A stretch of 64,000 bases of DNA. It comes from Hyphomicrobiales bacterium. Lineage in GTDB: Bacteria > Pseudomonadota > Alphaproteobacteria > Rhizobiales > Xanthobacteraceae. The stretch is taken from contig JACPOA010000061.1 in the NCBI GenBank assembly GCA_016185205.1, forward strand, positions 1 to 64,000, in the 5' to 3' direction. A model generated the notes under the pieces. That model made no database searches. It saw only the letters and a list, made by a program, of their open reading frames with translations, and was not told where the DNA came from. Made by a program: the position numbers and the translations under genes. Within the stretch, counting starts at the first letter, position 1. Each line of letters starts with the position of its first letter. This document shows positions 41,837 to 50,494 of the stretch, in pieces.

Positions 41837-44830
41837 TTAGCTCTTATCGCCCAGCAGACGCTTGCCCCACCAGCCGCGTTTGGGTTGGCCGCTGTCCTCG
41901 CTCGCTGTCGTGACGATCACCGGCGTCGGTGGTGGAATGGTCGGCGTCGGCGGGGGCGCGCCCTCGACGGCGATCGGGGCGGGCTCGCGGATGGTCGAGC
42001 GCCGGCGCGGCGGTTCTTGCCGCTCGCCGGCGGGAGCCTGCGCTTCGGGAACCGGACGCGGCTCGGGCGGAGGCGGCGCGGGCTGCTCATAGGCCGAGCG
42101 CGCCTCGACCGGCGGCGCATAGGCGGGCGGGCTGTCGTAACGCGGCGGCTGATCGAGATCGGCGCCCGCGCTCTGCATGTCCGGTTCGGAGCGGCCTTCG
42201 CCGGCCGGCAACGGCGCATCGCCGTTGCGGTGACGATTGCGGCGTCCGCCGCGGCGGCCGCGCCGGCGCCGGCGATGGCCTTCCGACGTGTCGGCGCCTT
42301 CGCCGCCTGGCGCAGCGCCATCGAGACGCGGCTGCTGTTCACCGCCTTCATCATCGGGCGAGCCGGCGTCGTGATCCTCATGCGTGATGGCGTGTTCGGC
42401 CACCGTTTCGGACGTGAACGACGGCGTGCCTTCGCGCGGCTCTCCGCCGCGGCCACGGCCGCGACCGCGCCGGCGCCGCCTGCGGCCGCCTTCGCGTTCG
42501 CCTTCGGCGCGCTCGCTCGTGTCGCGCGGCAATTCGTCACCCGAGCCAACCGCCACGACCTGATGTTGCGGGATCGGGCCTTCGTCGGCTTCAGCCGCTT
42601 CCGCGGCCGCAAGTTCGGGATCGTGTTCGGCCTCGTCTTCGGCCGCGGCGTCGAGAATATCCTCATCCGCCTCGAGCGGCGAGGTGATCTGCGGCTGCGA
42701 CGCGGCCAGCGCCCTGGCGGCTTCCGGCGTATGCACCTGCTCGCCGCGATCGACGATGTAGGACACCTGGGCGTTCACCGTGGCGTCGGCCGAGATGGTG
42801 ATGGTGATGCGGAAGCGTTCCTCCAGCCCGCGCAGATGGCCGCGCTTGTGGTTGAGCACATAGAGCGCGACCTCCGAGCGCGTGCGCACGATCAGATTGT
42901 GCGTGGCGCCCTTGTTCAGCATCTCCTCGATCGCGCGCAGCAATTGCAGCGCCACCGACGACACCGAGCGCACATGCCCGCTGCCGCCGCAGACCGGGCA
43001 TTTTTCGGTCGAGCTCTCCAGCACCGAGGTGCGGATGCGCTGGCGCGACATTTCCATCAGGCCGAAATGCGAGATACGACCGACCTGGATGCGGGCGCGG
43101 TCGTGCTTGAGCGCGTCCTTGAGCCGGCGCTCCACGGTGCGGTTGTTGCGGCCCTCGTCCATGTCGATGAAGTCGATCACGATCAGACCGGCGAGATCGC
43201 GCAAGCGCAATTGGCGCGCGACTTCCTCGGCCGCCTCGCAATTGGTCTTGAGCGCGGTGTCCTCGATGTGGTGCTCGCGCGTCGCGCGGCCGGAGTTGAC
43301 GTCGATGGCGACCAGCGCTTCGGCCTGGTTGATCACGATGTAGCCGCCCGAGCGCAATTGCACGATCGGCGAGAACATGGCGTCGAGCTGGCTCTCGATG
43401 CCGTAGCGCGTGAACAGCGGCGTGCCGTCCTTGTAGAGCTTCACGTTCTTGGCGTGGCTCGGCATCAGCATGCGCATGAACTCGCGCGCTTCCTTGTAGC
43501 CCTCGTCGCCGGAGACGATGATTTCGTCGATATCCTTTGAGTAGAGATCGCGGATCGAACGCTTGGTGAGCGAGCCTTCCTCGTAGACCAGCTTGGGGGC
43601 CATCGATTTGAGCGTGAGGTCGCGCACCGTCTCCCACAGGCGGAGCAGATATTCGAAATCGCGTTTGACCTCGAGTTTGGTGCGGCTGGCGCCGGCGGTG
43701 CGCAGGATCACGCCCATGCCTTCCGGCACTTCCAGCTCCTGGGCGATTTCCTTCAGACGGCTGCGATCCTCGCCGCTGGTGATCTTGCGGCTGATGCCGC
43801 CGCCGCGCGCGGTGTTGGGCATCAGCACCGAATAGCGGCCGGCGAGCGAGAGATAGGTGGTGAGGGCGGCGCCCTTGGAGCCGCGCTCTTCCTTGACCAC
43901 CTGTACCAGCATGACCTGGCGGCGCTTGATCACCTCTTGAATCTTGTACTGGCGCGGGCGCACGCGACGGGTGCGCTCCTGCGCTTCCTCCAGCGCATCG
44001 GCGCCGCCGACGTTTTCCACCTGTTCGTCCTCGGCGTGGTCGTCGCCATTGCCGTCGCCCTGGCCGTTGTGCTCGGCTTGGCTGCTTTGCTCGTCGGACG
44101 GCGCCGCCTGGGCGGCGTCGGGGGCGAGATGGTCGCCGGTCTCGGCATGGTCGTCGCCGGCTTCCGGCGTCGGTGCCGGCTCGACAGCGGCGGCTTCGCC
44201 GGCGGGAATTTCGGTGGCCTCGTGCGCCGTTTCTTGCGCCGCGAGCTCAGTGGGCGGCGTCTCGGATGCGGGCGTTTCGGACACCGGCATCGCGGGTTCC
44301 GGTGTCTGTTCCGGCGGCAGTCCGCCTAAGGCTGCTTCACCCGGCGGAATTTCGGCAGCTTCGCCGGCAAATTCATGGCTGGCAAAGCCTTGTTCCTCTT
44401 GCCGTGGCTGCGCGTCGCTGGCGGGCGCTTCGCCGGCAATCGGCTCGCTGCGCCGCACGTCGCGCTGGCGATCGGAGCGGCGGTGACGATTGCGGCCGCC
44501 GCGGCGGCTGCGGCTGTCGGCGTCGTCGTCGGCGGCGCGCTGGGCGCGTTCTTCCTCGGCGATCAGCGCCTGCCGGTCGGCGACCGGGATCTGGTAGTAG
44601 TCGGGATGGATTTCCGAGAACGCCAGGAAGCCGTGGCGGTTGCCGCCGTATTCGACGAAGGCCGCCTGCAACGACGGCTCAACGCGGGTGACTTTGGCGA
44701 GATAGATGTTACCGCGCAGCTGCTTGCGGTTAGCGGACTCGAAGTCGAATTCCTCGACGCGGTTGCCGCGTAGCACGACCACCCGGGTCTCCTCCGGATG
44801 GGTCGCGTCGATGAGCATTTTGTCGGCCAT
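41837..44830 (-). CDS. rne: Ribonuclease E (Rne/Rng family)
   Basis: A 997-aa endoribonuclease that starts mRNA decay and processes rRNA. Catalytic Asp510 (AIDVNSGRA) and Asp553 (VIDFIDMDE) lie 43 residues apart as in E. coli RNase E, and KCPVCGG (about 610-614) is the zinc link. The N-terminal S1 domain is split by an acidic, Ala/Glu/Pro-rich insertion of about 200 residues (about 92-300), usual in alphaproteobacteria. The C-terminal third (about 740-997) is disordered, with Arg/Gly-rich RNA-binding stretches (RRRRRRGRGRGRGG) and a Pro-rich end for degradosome contacts. A 592-bp region precedes the ATG at 44830. Confidence 0.96.
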   Translation of the reverse strand: MADKMLIDATHPEETRVVVLRGNRVEEFDFESANRKQLRGNIYLAKVTRVEPSLQAAFVEYGGNRHGFLAFSEIHPDYYQIPVADRQALIAEEERAQRAADDDADSRSRRGGRNRHRRSDRQRDVRRSEPIAGEAPASDAQPRQEEQGFASHEFAGEAAEIPPGEAALGGLPPEQTPEPAMPVSETPASETPPTELAAQETAHEATEIPAGEAAAVEPAPTPEAGDDHAETGDHLAPDAAQAAPSDEQSSQAEHNGQGDGNGDDHAEDEQVENVGGADALEEAQERTRRVRPRQYKIQEVIKRRQVMLVQVVKEERGSKGAALTTYLSLAGRYSVLMPNTARGGGISRKITSGEDRSRLKEIAQELEVPEGMGVILRTAGASRTKLEVKRDFEYLLRLWETVRDLTLKSMAPKLVYEEGSLTKRSIRDLYSKDIDEIIVSGDEGYKEAREFMRMLMPSHAKNVKLYKDGTPLFTRYGIESQLDAMFSPIVQLRSGGYIVINQAEALVAIDVNSGRATREHHIEDTALKTNCEAAEEVARQLRLRDLAGLIVIDFIDMDEGRNNRTVERRLKDALKHDRARIQVGRISHFGLMEMSRQRIRTSVLESSTEKCPVCGGSGHVRSVSSVALQLLRAIEEMLNKGATHNLIVRTRSEVALYVLNHKRGHLRGLEERFRITITISADATVNAQVSYIVDRGEQVHTPEAARALAASQPQITSPLEADEDILDAAAEDEAEHDPELAAAEAAEADEGPIPQHQVVAVGSGDELPRDTSERAEGEREGGRRRRRRGRGRGRGGEPREGTPSFTSETVAEHAITHEDHDAGSPDDEGGEQQPRLDGAAPGGEGADTSEGHRRRRRGRRGGRRNRHRNGDAPLPAGEGRSEPDMQSAGADLDQPPRYDSPPAYAPPVEARSAYEQPAPPPPEPRPVPEAQAPAGERQEPPRRRSTIREPAPIAVEGAPPPTPTIPPPTPVIVTTASEDSGQPKRGWWGKRLLGDKS

Positions 44831-45422
44831 TGGGTATTCTCACTGAGGCGGGCTCGCCTGCGTTCTCGCGCAAAGTTGACGGCGCAAGGCGACGCAAAGA
44901 GGAGCCGGCCTGATGGATGTGGAGGGAAAGGGGCGCGTTTGCACGCGAAGGGAGGCGAAGGCCCATAGCAAAACGCGCTCGCGCGATTGCCTCGCGAGAG
45001 CGGTGGACCTCGAACTGCCTTTGCTGCAACCTTGGCAGCATGAAATTTGCGACCCGTAGCGCTGCGGCCGCGCTTTTCGAAGCGCCGCCGAGGTTTCTCG
45101 TCGCTCACGGTTAGCTTACGAACGGCCAAACCGGGGCCGTGCGCTGATCCGGGTGTCCTTCACAAGGGTTTCGGCTCGTTTCGCCGTCCGTTCGCCCGGC
45201 TTCCTCGAGGGGGCGATCCTGGACTGGCGGGCCGGAGGCCCGAACGCGGCACAACCGGAACTAATAACCGTCAGCAACATCTACATACGGCTCTAACCCC
45301 CTGATGGCAAGGGAAGCCTTGTCGATTGGACACACTCCGCCCCCGAAATCCCGATTCCGCTCAACTTCCCTTAACCTCAAGGCCCCCTAATGGGGTAAAA
45401 CACCCTCGAAAGGGTTGGATTC
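44831..45422. other. Divergent rne / amiC intergenic region (592 bp)
   Basis: No coding frame is supported. It must hold the rne promoter and a possibly long rne 5' leader, by analogy with the autoregulated leader of E. coli rne, and the amiC promoter. Visible structure: a small hairpin ACCCT-CGAA-AGGGT (45402-45415) right at the amiC ribosome-binding site, and GGCCCCCTAATGGGG just before it. Confidence 0.5.
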
Positions 45423-46667
45423 GTGGCTGTCCGCACGATCGCACTGGTTTGCGCCCTGAGCGCCTTACTCGCTGGCAGCGCCATCGCCGCCGAGCGCACT
45501 GGCGCGTTGGCCAAGCCGGGCGGCGCAGCAGATTCGCTCCCCATCGCCACCGACGTGCGGCTGGGCGGCGACGACAAGCAGACCCGCTTCGTGGTCGACC
45601 TGTCACAGAAGATCGATCTTGCCGCCTTCACGCTCGCCGACCCGTACCGCGTGGTGATCGACCTGCCGCAGGTCGCCTTCAAGCTGTCGCCCAAGGCCGG
45701 CGAGCAGGGCCGCGGGCTGGTGAAGGCGTTTCGCTACGGCCTCATCATGCAGGGCGGCTCGCGCATTGTGCTCGACACCAAGGGCCCGGTGCGCATCGAC
45801 AAGGCCTTCGCGCTCGCCGCTGCCGACGGCCAGCCGGCGCGGCTGGTGCTCGATCTGGTGCCTACCGACCGCGCCAGTTTCCTGCGCAGCATCGCGCAGG
45901 AGAACCGCGCGCCGCGCGCCGCGCCCGTAAAGCAAAGCGAAGCGGCACCGAAACCAAGCGATCCGCGCCCGCTGGTCGTGCTCGATCCCGGCCATGGCGG
46001 CATCGATAACGGCACCAAGGCCGCCAGCGGCGAAATGGAGAAGGACCTGGTGCTGCAATTCGCGCGTACTCTTCGAGAGAAGCTCGATCGCGCCGGCAAA
46101 TACCGGGTGGCGATGACGCGCAGCGACGACACCTTCATTCCGCTCTCCGAGCGCGTGCGCTTTGCCCGCGCGCAAGGCGCCGCGCTGTTCGTCTCGATCC
46201 ATGCCGACGCCATTCCGCGCAGCGAAGGGCAGGCGGAGGGCGCCACCGTCTATACGCTATCGGAACACGCCTCCGATGCCGAAGCCGCGCGGCTGGCCGA
46301 AGCCGAGAACCGGGCCGATGCCATCGCCGGCGTCGATCTCACCGCCGAGCCCGACGATGTCGCCAATATCCTGGTCGATCTCGCGCAGCGCGAGACCAAG
46401 AGCTATTCGGTGCAATTCGCGCGCACGCTGGTAGGCGAGCTCAAGAGTAAGGCGCGGCTGCATAAACATCCGCTCAAGGCGGCCGGCTTCAAGGTGCTCA
46501 CCGCCCCGGACGTGCCCTCGGTGCTGGTCGAGCTCGGCTACATGTCGACCAAGGACGACCTCAAGCTGCTGACCTCGGCGACCTGGCAGGGCAAGACCGC
46601 GACGGCGGTGGCGCAGGCGGTCGACACCTTCCTTACGCCGCGGCTGGCCGGCGGACGGAGCAACTGA
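45423..46667 (+). CDS. amiC: N-acetylmuramoyl-L-alanine amidase with AMIN domain
   Basis: A 414-aa periplasmic amidase that removes the peptide from peptidoglycan during cell separation. The start is GTG at 45423, giving a signal peptide (1-23, ends GSAIAAE). An AMIN domain (about 40-150), which targets septal peptidoglycan, precedes Amidase_3 (about 183-410). Zinc ligands are His191 (DPGHGG), Glu204 (GEMEKD) and His260 (IHADA), with catalytic Glu in VLVELGYMS. It stands upstream of mrcA on the same strand (117-bp gap), so both peptidoglycan genes may be coregulated. Confidence 0.95.
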   Translation: MAVRTIALVCALSALLAGSAIAAERTGALAKPGGAADSLPIATDVRLGGDDKQTRFVVDLSQKIDLAAFTLADPYRVVIDLPQVAFKLSPKAGEQGRGLVKAFRYGLIMQGGSRIVLDTKGPVRIDKAFALAAADGQPARLVLDLVPTDRASFLRSIAQENRAPRAAPVKQSEAAPKPSDPRPLVVLDPGHGGIDNGTKAASGEMEKDLVLQFARTLREKLDRAGKYRVAMTRSDDTFIPLSERVRFARAQGAALFVSIHADAIPRSEGQAEGATVYTLSEHASDAEAARLAEAENRADAIAGVDLTAEPDDVANILVDLAQRETKSYSVQFARTLVGELKSKARLHKHPLKAAGFKVLTAPDVPSVLVELGYMSTKDDLKLLTSATWQGKTATAVAQAVDTFLTPRLAGGRSN

Positions 46668-46784
46668 TATGCGCCCGGACGGCAGAAAACGGCCTCAGTT
46701 TCGACGTAAAACCGGGCGACCACAGACACTTGCCGCGGTTTTGGATAGAGTCAGCAACCCGGATCGAGGCGGGACCATTCGCGC

Positions 46785-49265
46785 ATGAAGCTCTTTCTCC
46801 GGTTCTTAGGCTTCCTGTTCGCGGCCGGCACCATCCTGTTCGTGGTGGGCGTGGCCGCGGCTGCCGGGCTGCTCTGGCATTTCTCCAAGGACCTGCCGGA
46901 CTATTCCCAGCTGCAGGACTACGAGCCGCCGGTGATGACGCGCGTGCACGCCGCCAACGGCTCCCTGGTCGGCGAATATGCGCGCGAACGCCGGCTCTAC
47001 ATCCCGATCCAGGCGGTGCCGAAACAGGTGATCAACGGCTTCCTCGCCGCCGAGGATAAGAACTTCTACGAGCATGGCGGGCTGGATTTCACCGGCATCG
47101 CGCGCGCCGGCGTCAACTATATCCAGAGCTACGGCTCCGGCCGCAGGCCACAGGGTGCTTCGACCATCACGCAACAAGTCGCCAAGAACTTCCTGTTGAC
47201 CAACGAGATTTCGCTCGCGCGCAAGGTCAAGGAGGCGCTGCTGGCGCTCAAGATCGAGCGCACTTACAGCAAGGAGAAGATCCTCGAACTGTACCTGAAC
47301 GAGATCTATCTCGGTCTCGGCGCCTATGGCATCGCCGCCGCCTCGCTCGTCTATTTCGACAAATCCGTCAACGAACTCACGACACCGGAAATCGCCTATC
47401 TCGCCGCGCTGCCGAAGGCGCCGAACAACTATCATCCGTTCCGCCAGCGCGAGCGCGCGATCGAGCGGCGCAATTGGGTGCTCGATCGCATGGCGGAAGC
47501 CGGCTTCATCAAGGCCGCCGACGCCGACAAGGCCAAACGCACCGCGCTCGGTATGACGACCAAGCCGACCAGCGTGCACATCTTCGCCGCCGAATATTTC
47601 GCCGAGGAAGTGCGGCGCGAACTCTACGAGCGTTACGGTGAAAAGAAACTCTATGAAGGCGGGCTGTCGATCCGCACCACGCTCGATACCAAGCTGCAGG
47701 TGCTGGCGCGCCAGACTTTGACCGACGGCTTGGTGAAGTTCGACGAGGGCCAAGGCTGGCGCGGCCCGGTGTCCAAGATCGACATCTCGGGCGACTGGGG
47801 CACCAAGCTGGCGGAGGTCAAGGCGTTGTCCGACATTTCGCCGTGGCGGCTCGCGGTGGTGCTGGAGGCGAGCGACCAGTCGGCCCGCATCGGCTTGCAG
47901 CCGGGGCGCGAGCCGGGCGGCTATATCAGCAAGGAACGCACGATCGGCATCCTTCCGCTCGAGGGCCTGCGCTGGGCCAAGAGCGGCGGCAAGGCCGTGA
48001 CCAAGGTCGGCCAGGTGATCAATCCCGGCGATGTCGTCTATGTCGCGCCGGCCAAGAACGAAGGCCAGTTCCGCCTGCATCAGGTGCCGGAAGTGTCCGG
48101 CGCGATGGTGGTCGAGGACCCCTGGACGGGGCGCGTGCTCGCCATGGTCGGCGGCTTCTCCTACGACCAGAGCCAGTTCAACCGCGCCACCCAGGCGCTG
48201 CGCCAGCCCGGCTCCTCGTTCAAGCCGATCGTCTACGCCGCCGCGCTCGACAACGGCTATACGCCATCGACCGTCGTGCTCGACGCGCCGCTCGAGATCG
48301 ATCAGGGCCCCGGCCTCGGCGTGTGGAAGCCGGAAAACTACGAAGGCAAGTTCTACGGCCCCTCGACGCTGCGCTTCGGCCTCGAACATTCGCGCAACGT
48401 GATGACGGTGCGGTTGGCGCAGGATGTCGGCATGCCGCTGATCGCCGAATACGCCAAGCGGGTCGGCATCTATGACGATCTGCCGCCCTATCTGTCGTTT
48501 GCATTGGGAGCGGGCGAGACCACGCTGCTGCGCATGGTCACGGCCTACGCCATGCTCGACAATGGCGGCCGGCGCGTGAAGCCGACGCTGATCGACCGCA
48601 TCCAGGACCGCTACGGGCACACCGTCTATCGCCACGACGAACGCGAATGCATCGGCTGCGACGGCCAGAAATGGTCGAACCAGCCGGAGCCCTCGCTGAT
48701 CGACCGGCGCCAGCAGGTGCTCGACCCGATGACCGCCTATCAGATCACCTCGATGATGGAAGGCGTGGTTTTACGTGGCACGGCAGCCGGCGCGGGCTTC
48801 CAAAAGGAAGTCGGCAAGCCGGTGGCGGGCAAGACCGGCACCACCAATGAAGAAAAGGACGCCTGGTTCATCGGCTTTACGCCGGACATCGTGGTCGGCG
48901 TCTATATCGGCTACGACAAGCCGCGCCATTTGGCGAACCGTGCCACCGGCGGTGCCCTGGCGGCGCCGATCGTGAAGGATTTCCTGAAAGCTGCGCTCGC
49001 CGACAAACCGGGCGTGCCGTTCCGCGTGCCGGCCGGCATCAAGCTAATCCGCGTCGATGCCAAGAGCGGCATGCGCGCCGGCCCCGGTACCGAGCGGGCG
49101 ATTCTGGAGGCGTTCAAGCCCGGCACCGCGCCGCCCGACAGCTATTCGGTGGTCGGCTACGGTAACGGCGAGGGCAGCGGCGAGAACGCCGGTCGCGCCT
49201 GGGGCCAGGGCGTCTCGCCCGACGCCGACCGCGCGGTGCGCTCGGGGACGGGCGGGCTGTATTGA
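46785..49265 (+). CDS. mrcA: Penicillin-binding protein 1A (bifunctional transglycosylase/transpeptidase)
   Basis: An 826-aa class A PBP that polymerises and cross-links peptidoglycan. One N-terminal membrane helix (about 8-32); a transglycosylase domain (about 50-225) with catalytic Glu90 in AAEDKNFYEHGG and the QGASTITQQVAKNF block; an OB-like insertion (about 310-420); and a transpeptidase domain (about 435-740) with Ser477-x2-Lys480 (SSFK), an SRN motif (EHSRNVM) and KTG at 683-685. The ATG at 46785 gives the expected MKLFLRFLGF start. It follows amiC and precedes prfB, a conserved order in this group. Confidence 0.97.
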   Translation: MKLFLRFLGFLFAAGTILFVVGVAAAAGLLWHFSKDLPDYSQLQDYEPPVMTRVHAANGSLVGEYARERRLYIPIQAVPKQVINGFLAAEDKNFYEHGGLDFTGIARAGVNYIQSYGSGRRPQGASTITQQVAKNFLLTNEISLARKVKEALLALKIERTYSKEKILELYLNEIYLGLGAYGIAAASLVYFDKSVNELTTPEIAYLAALPKAPNNYHPFRQRERAIERRNWVLDRMAEAGFIKAADADKAKRTALGMTTKPTSVHIFAAEYFAEEVRRELYERYGEKKLYEGGLSIRTTLDTKLQVLARQTLTDGLVKFDEGQGWRGPVSKIDISGDWGTKLAEVKALSDISPWRLAVVLEASDQSARIGLQPGREPGGYISKERTIGILPLEGLRWAKSGGKAVTKVGQVINPGDVVYVAPAKNEGQFRLHQVPEVSGAMVVEDPWTGRVLAMVGGFSYDQSQFNRATQALRQPGSSFKPIVYAAALDNGYTPSTVVLDAPLEIDQGPGLGVWKPENYEGKFYGPSTLRFGLEHSRNVMTVRLAQDVGMPLIAEYAKRVGIYDDLPPYLSFALGAGETTLLRMVTAYAMLDNGGRRVKPTLIDRIQDRYGHTVYRHDERECIGCDGQKWSNQPEPSLIDRRQQVLDPMTAYQITSMMEGVVLRGTAAGAGFQKEVGKPVAGKTGTTNEEKDAWFIGFTPDIVVGVYIGYDKPRHLANRATGGALAAPIVKDFLKAALADKPGVPFRVPAGIKLIRVDAKSGMRAGPGTERAILEAFKPGTAPPDSYSVVGYGNGEGSGENAGRAWGQGVSPDADRAVRSGTGGLY

Positions 49266-49359
49266 ACGCCTGAATCCGTACCAGTTGCGCCGGTGCGCCG
49301 GCGACGTTACATCCCATCGACAGAATCGATACGCCGTTAGGCGGCCTTGGAATTGAACG

Positions 49360-50491
49360 ATGCGCGCGGAAACCCAGAACCTCGTCGAAGAGATCAAGCA
49401 GTCGGTGCGACTGCTGAGGAGGCATCTTTGACGTCGATACCGCGACGCGCCGCCTCGCCGAACTGAATAAAGCGGCCGAAGATCCCAGTTTTTGGAGCGA
49501 CCAGTCGCGTGCTCAGCGTACGATGCGCGAACGCGACGCGTTGGAGGACCGGCTCAACGCCATCGGCCGCATCGAGCAGGAACTTGCCGACCAGCTCATG
49601 CTGATCGAGCTGGGCGAGGGCGAAAAGGACGAGCAAACCGTCGCCGAGGCGGAAGCCGCCCTCAAACGTCTGAAGGCGGAGGTGGCGCGGCGCGAACTCG
49701 AAGCGCTGCTGTCGGGCGAAGCCGACGCCAACGACTGCTATCTCGAAGTGCATGCCGGCGCCGGCGGCACCGAGAGCCAGGACTGGGCCAGCATTCTGAT
49801 GCGCATGTATGTGCGCTGGGCCGAGCAGCACGGCTACAAGGTCGAGTGGATCGAGGAGACCGAGGGCGAGGGCGCCGGCATCAAATCGGCGACCGTGACG
49901 ATCAAGGGCCTCAACGCCTATGGCTGGCTCAAGAGCGAGAACGGCGTGCACCGGCTGGTGCGCATCTCGCCGTTCGACGCCAATGCGCGGCGGCACACTT
50001 CGTTTGCCAGCGTCGTGGTGTTTCCGGTGGTGGACGACCGCATCAAGATCGACATCAACGAGAATGACGTGCGCACCGACGTCATGCGATCGAGCGGCGC
50101 CGGCGGCCAGCACGTCAACAAGACCGAGTCGGCGGTCCGCCTCACCCATATCCCGACCAACATCGTGGTGAAGTGCCAGCAGGACCGTTCGCAGCATCGC
50201 AACCGCGCCATGGCCTGGGACATGCTGCGCGCCAAGATGTTCGAGGCCGAGATGAAAAAGCGCGAGGACAAGGCGGTCGCCGATCAGGCCGCCAAGACCG
50301 ATATCGGCTGGGGCCACCAGATCCGCTCTTACGTGCTGCAGCCCTATCAGATGGTGAAGGACCTGCGCACCGGGGTGTCGACGTCCAATACGGCCGGCGT
50401 GCTCGACGGCGATCTCGACGAGTTCATGCAGGCGGCGCTGGCGCAGAAGGCGTTCGGCGGCGGGCCGGACAGCGTTGAGGATGTGGAGTAG
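49360..50491 (+). CDS. prfB: Peptide chain release factor 2 (programmed +1 frameshift)
   Basis: Release factor 2 reads UGA and UAA and frees the peptide from the ribosome. The gene is joined from 49360-49428 and 49430-50491, giving 376 aa. The first 23 codons ([14 protein letters not shown]...) end at CTT followed by an in-frame TGA (49429-49431); a +1 slip reads GAC and continues. The GGQ motif is at 248-250 (AGGQHVNK) and the SPF anticodon-like tripeptide at 203-205 ([11 protein letters not shown]), each two residues short of E. coli numbering. Reading from the ATG without the slip stops after 23 codons. It ends 3 bp from the convergent carbamoyltransferase. Confidence 0.96.
49417..49432 (+). 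promoter_or_regulatory. prfB: prfB programmed frameshift site
   Basis: AGGAGGCATCTTTGAC has the classic parts: a Shine-Dalgarno-like AGGAGG (49417-49422), three bases, the slippery CTT (49426-49428), TGA stop (49429-49431) and a following C that weakens the stop. Low RF2 lets the ribosome slip +1, so the protein controls its own level. Confidence 0.95.
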
Positions 50492-50494
50492 AAT

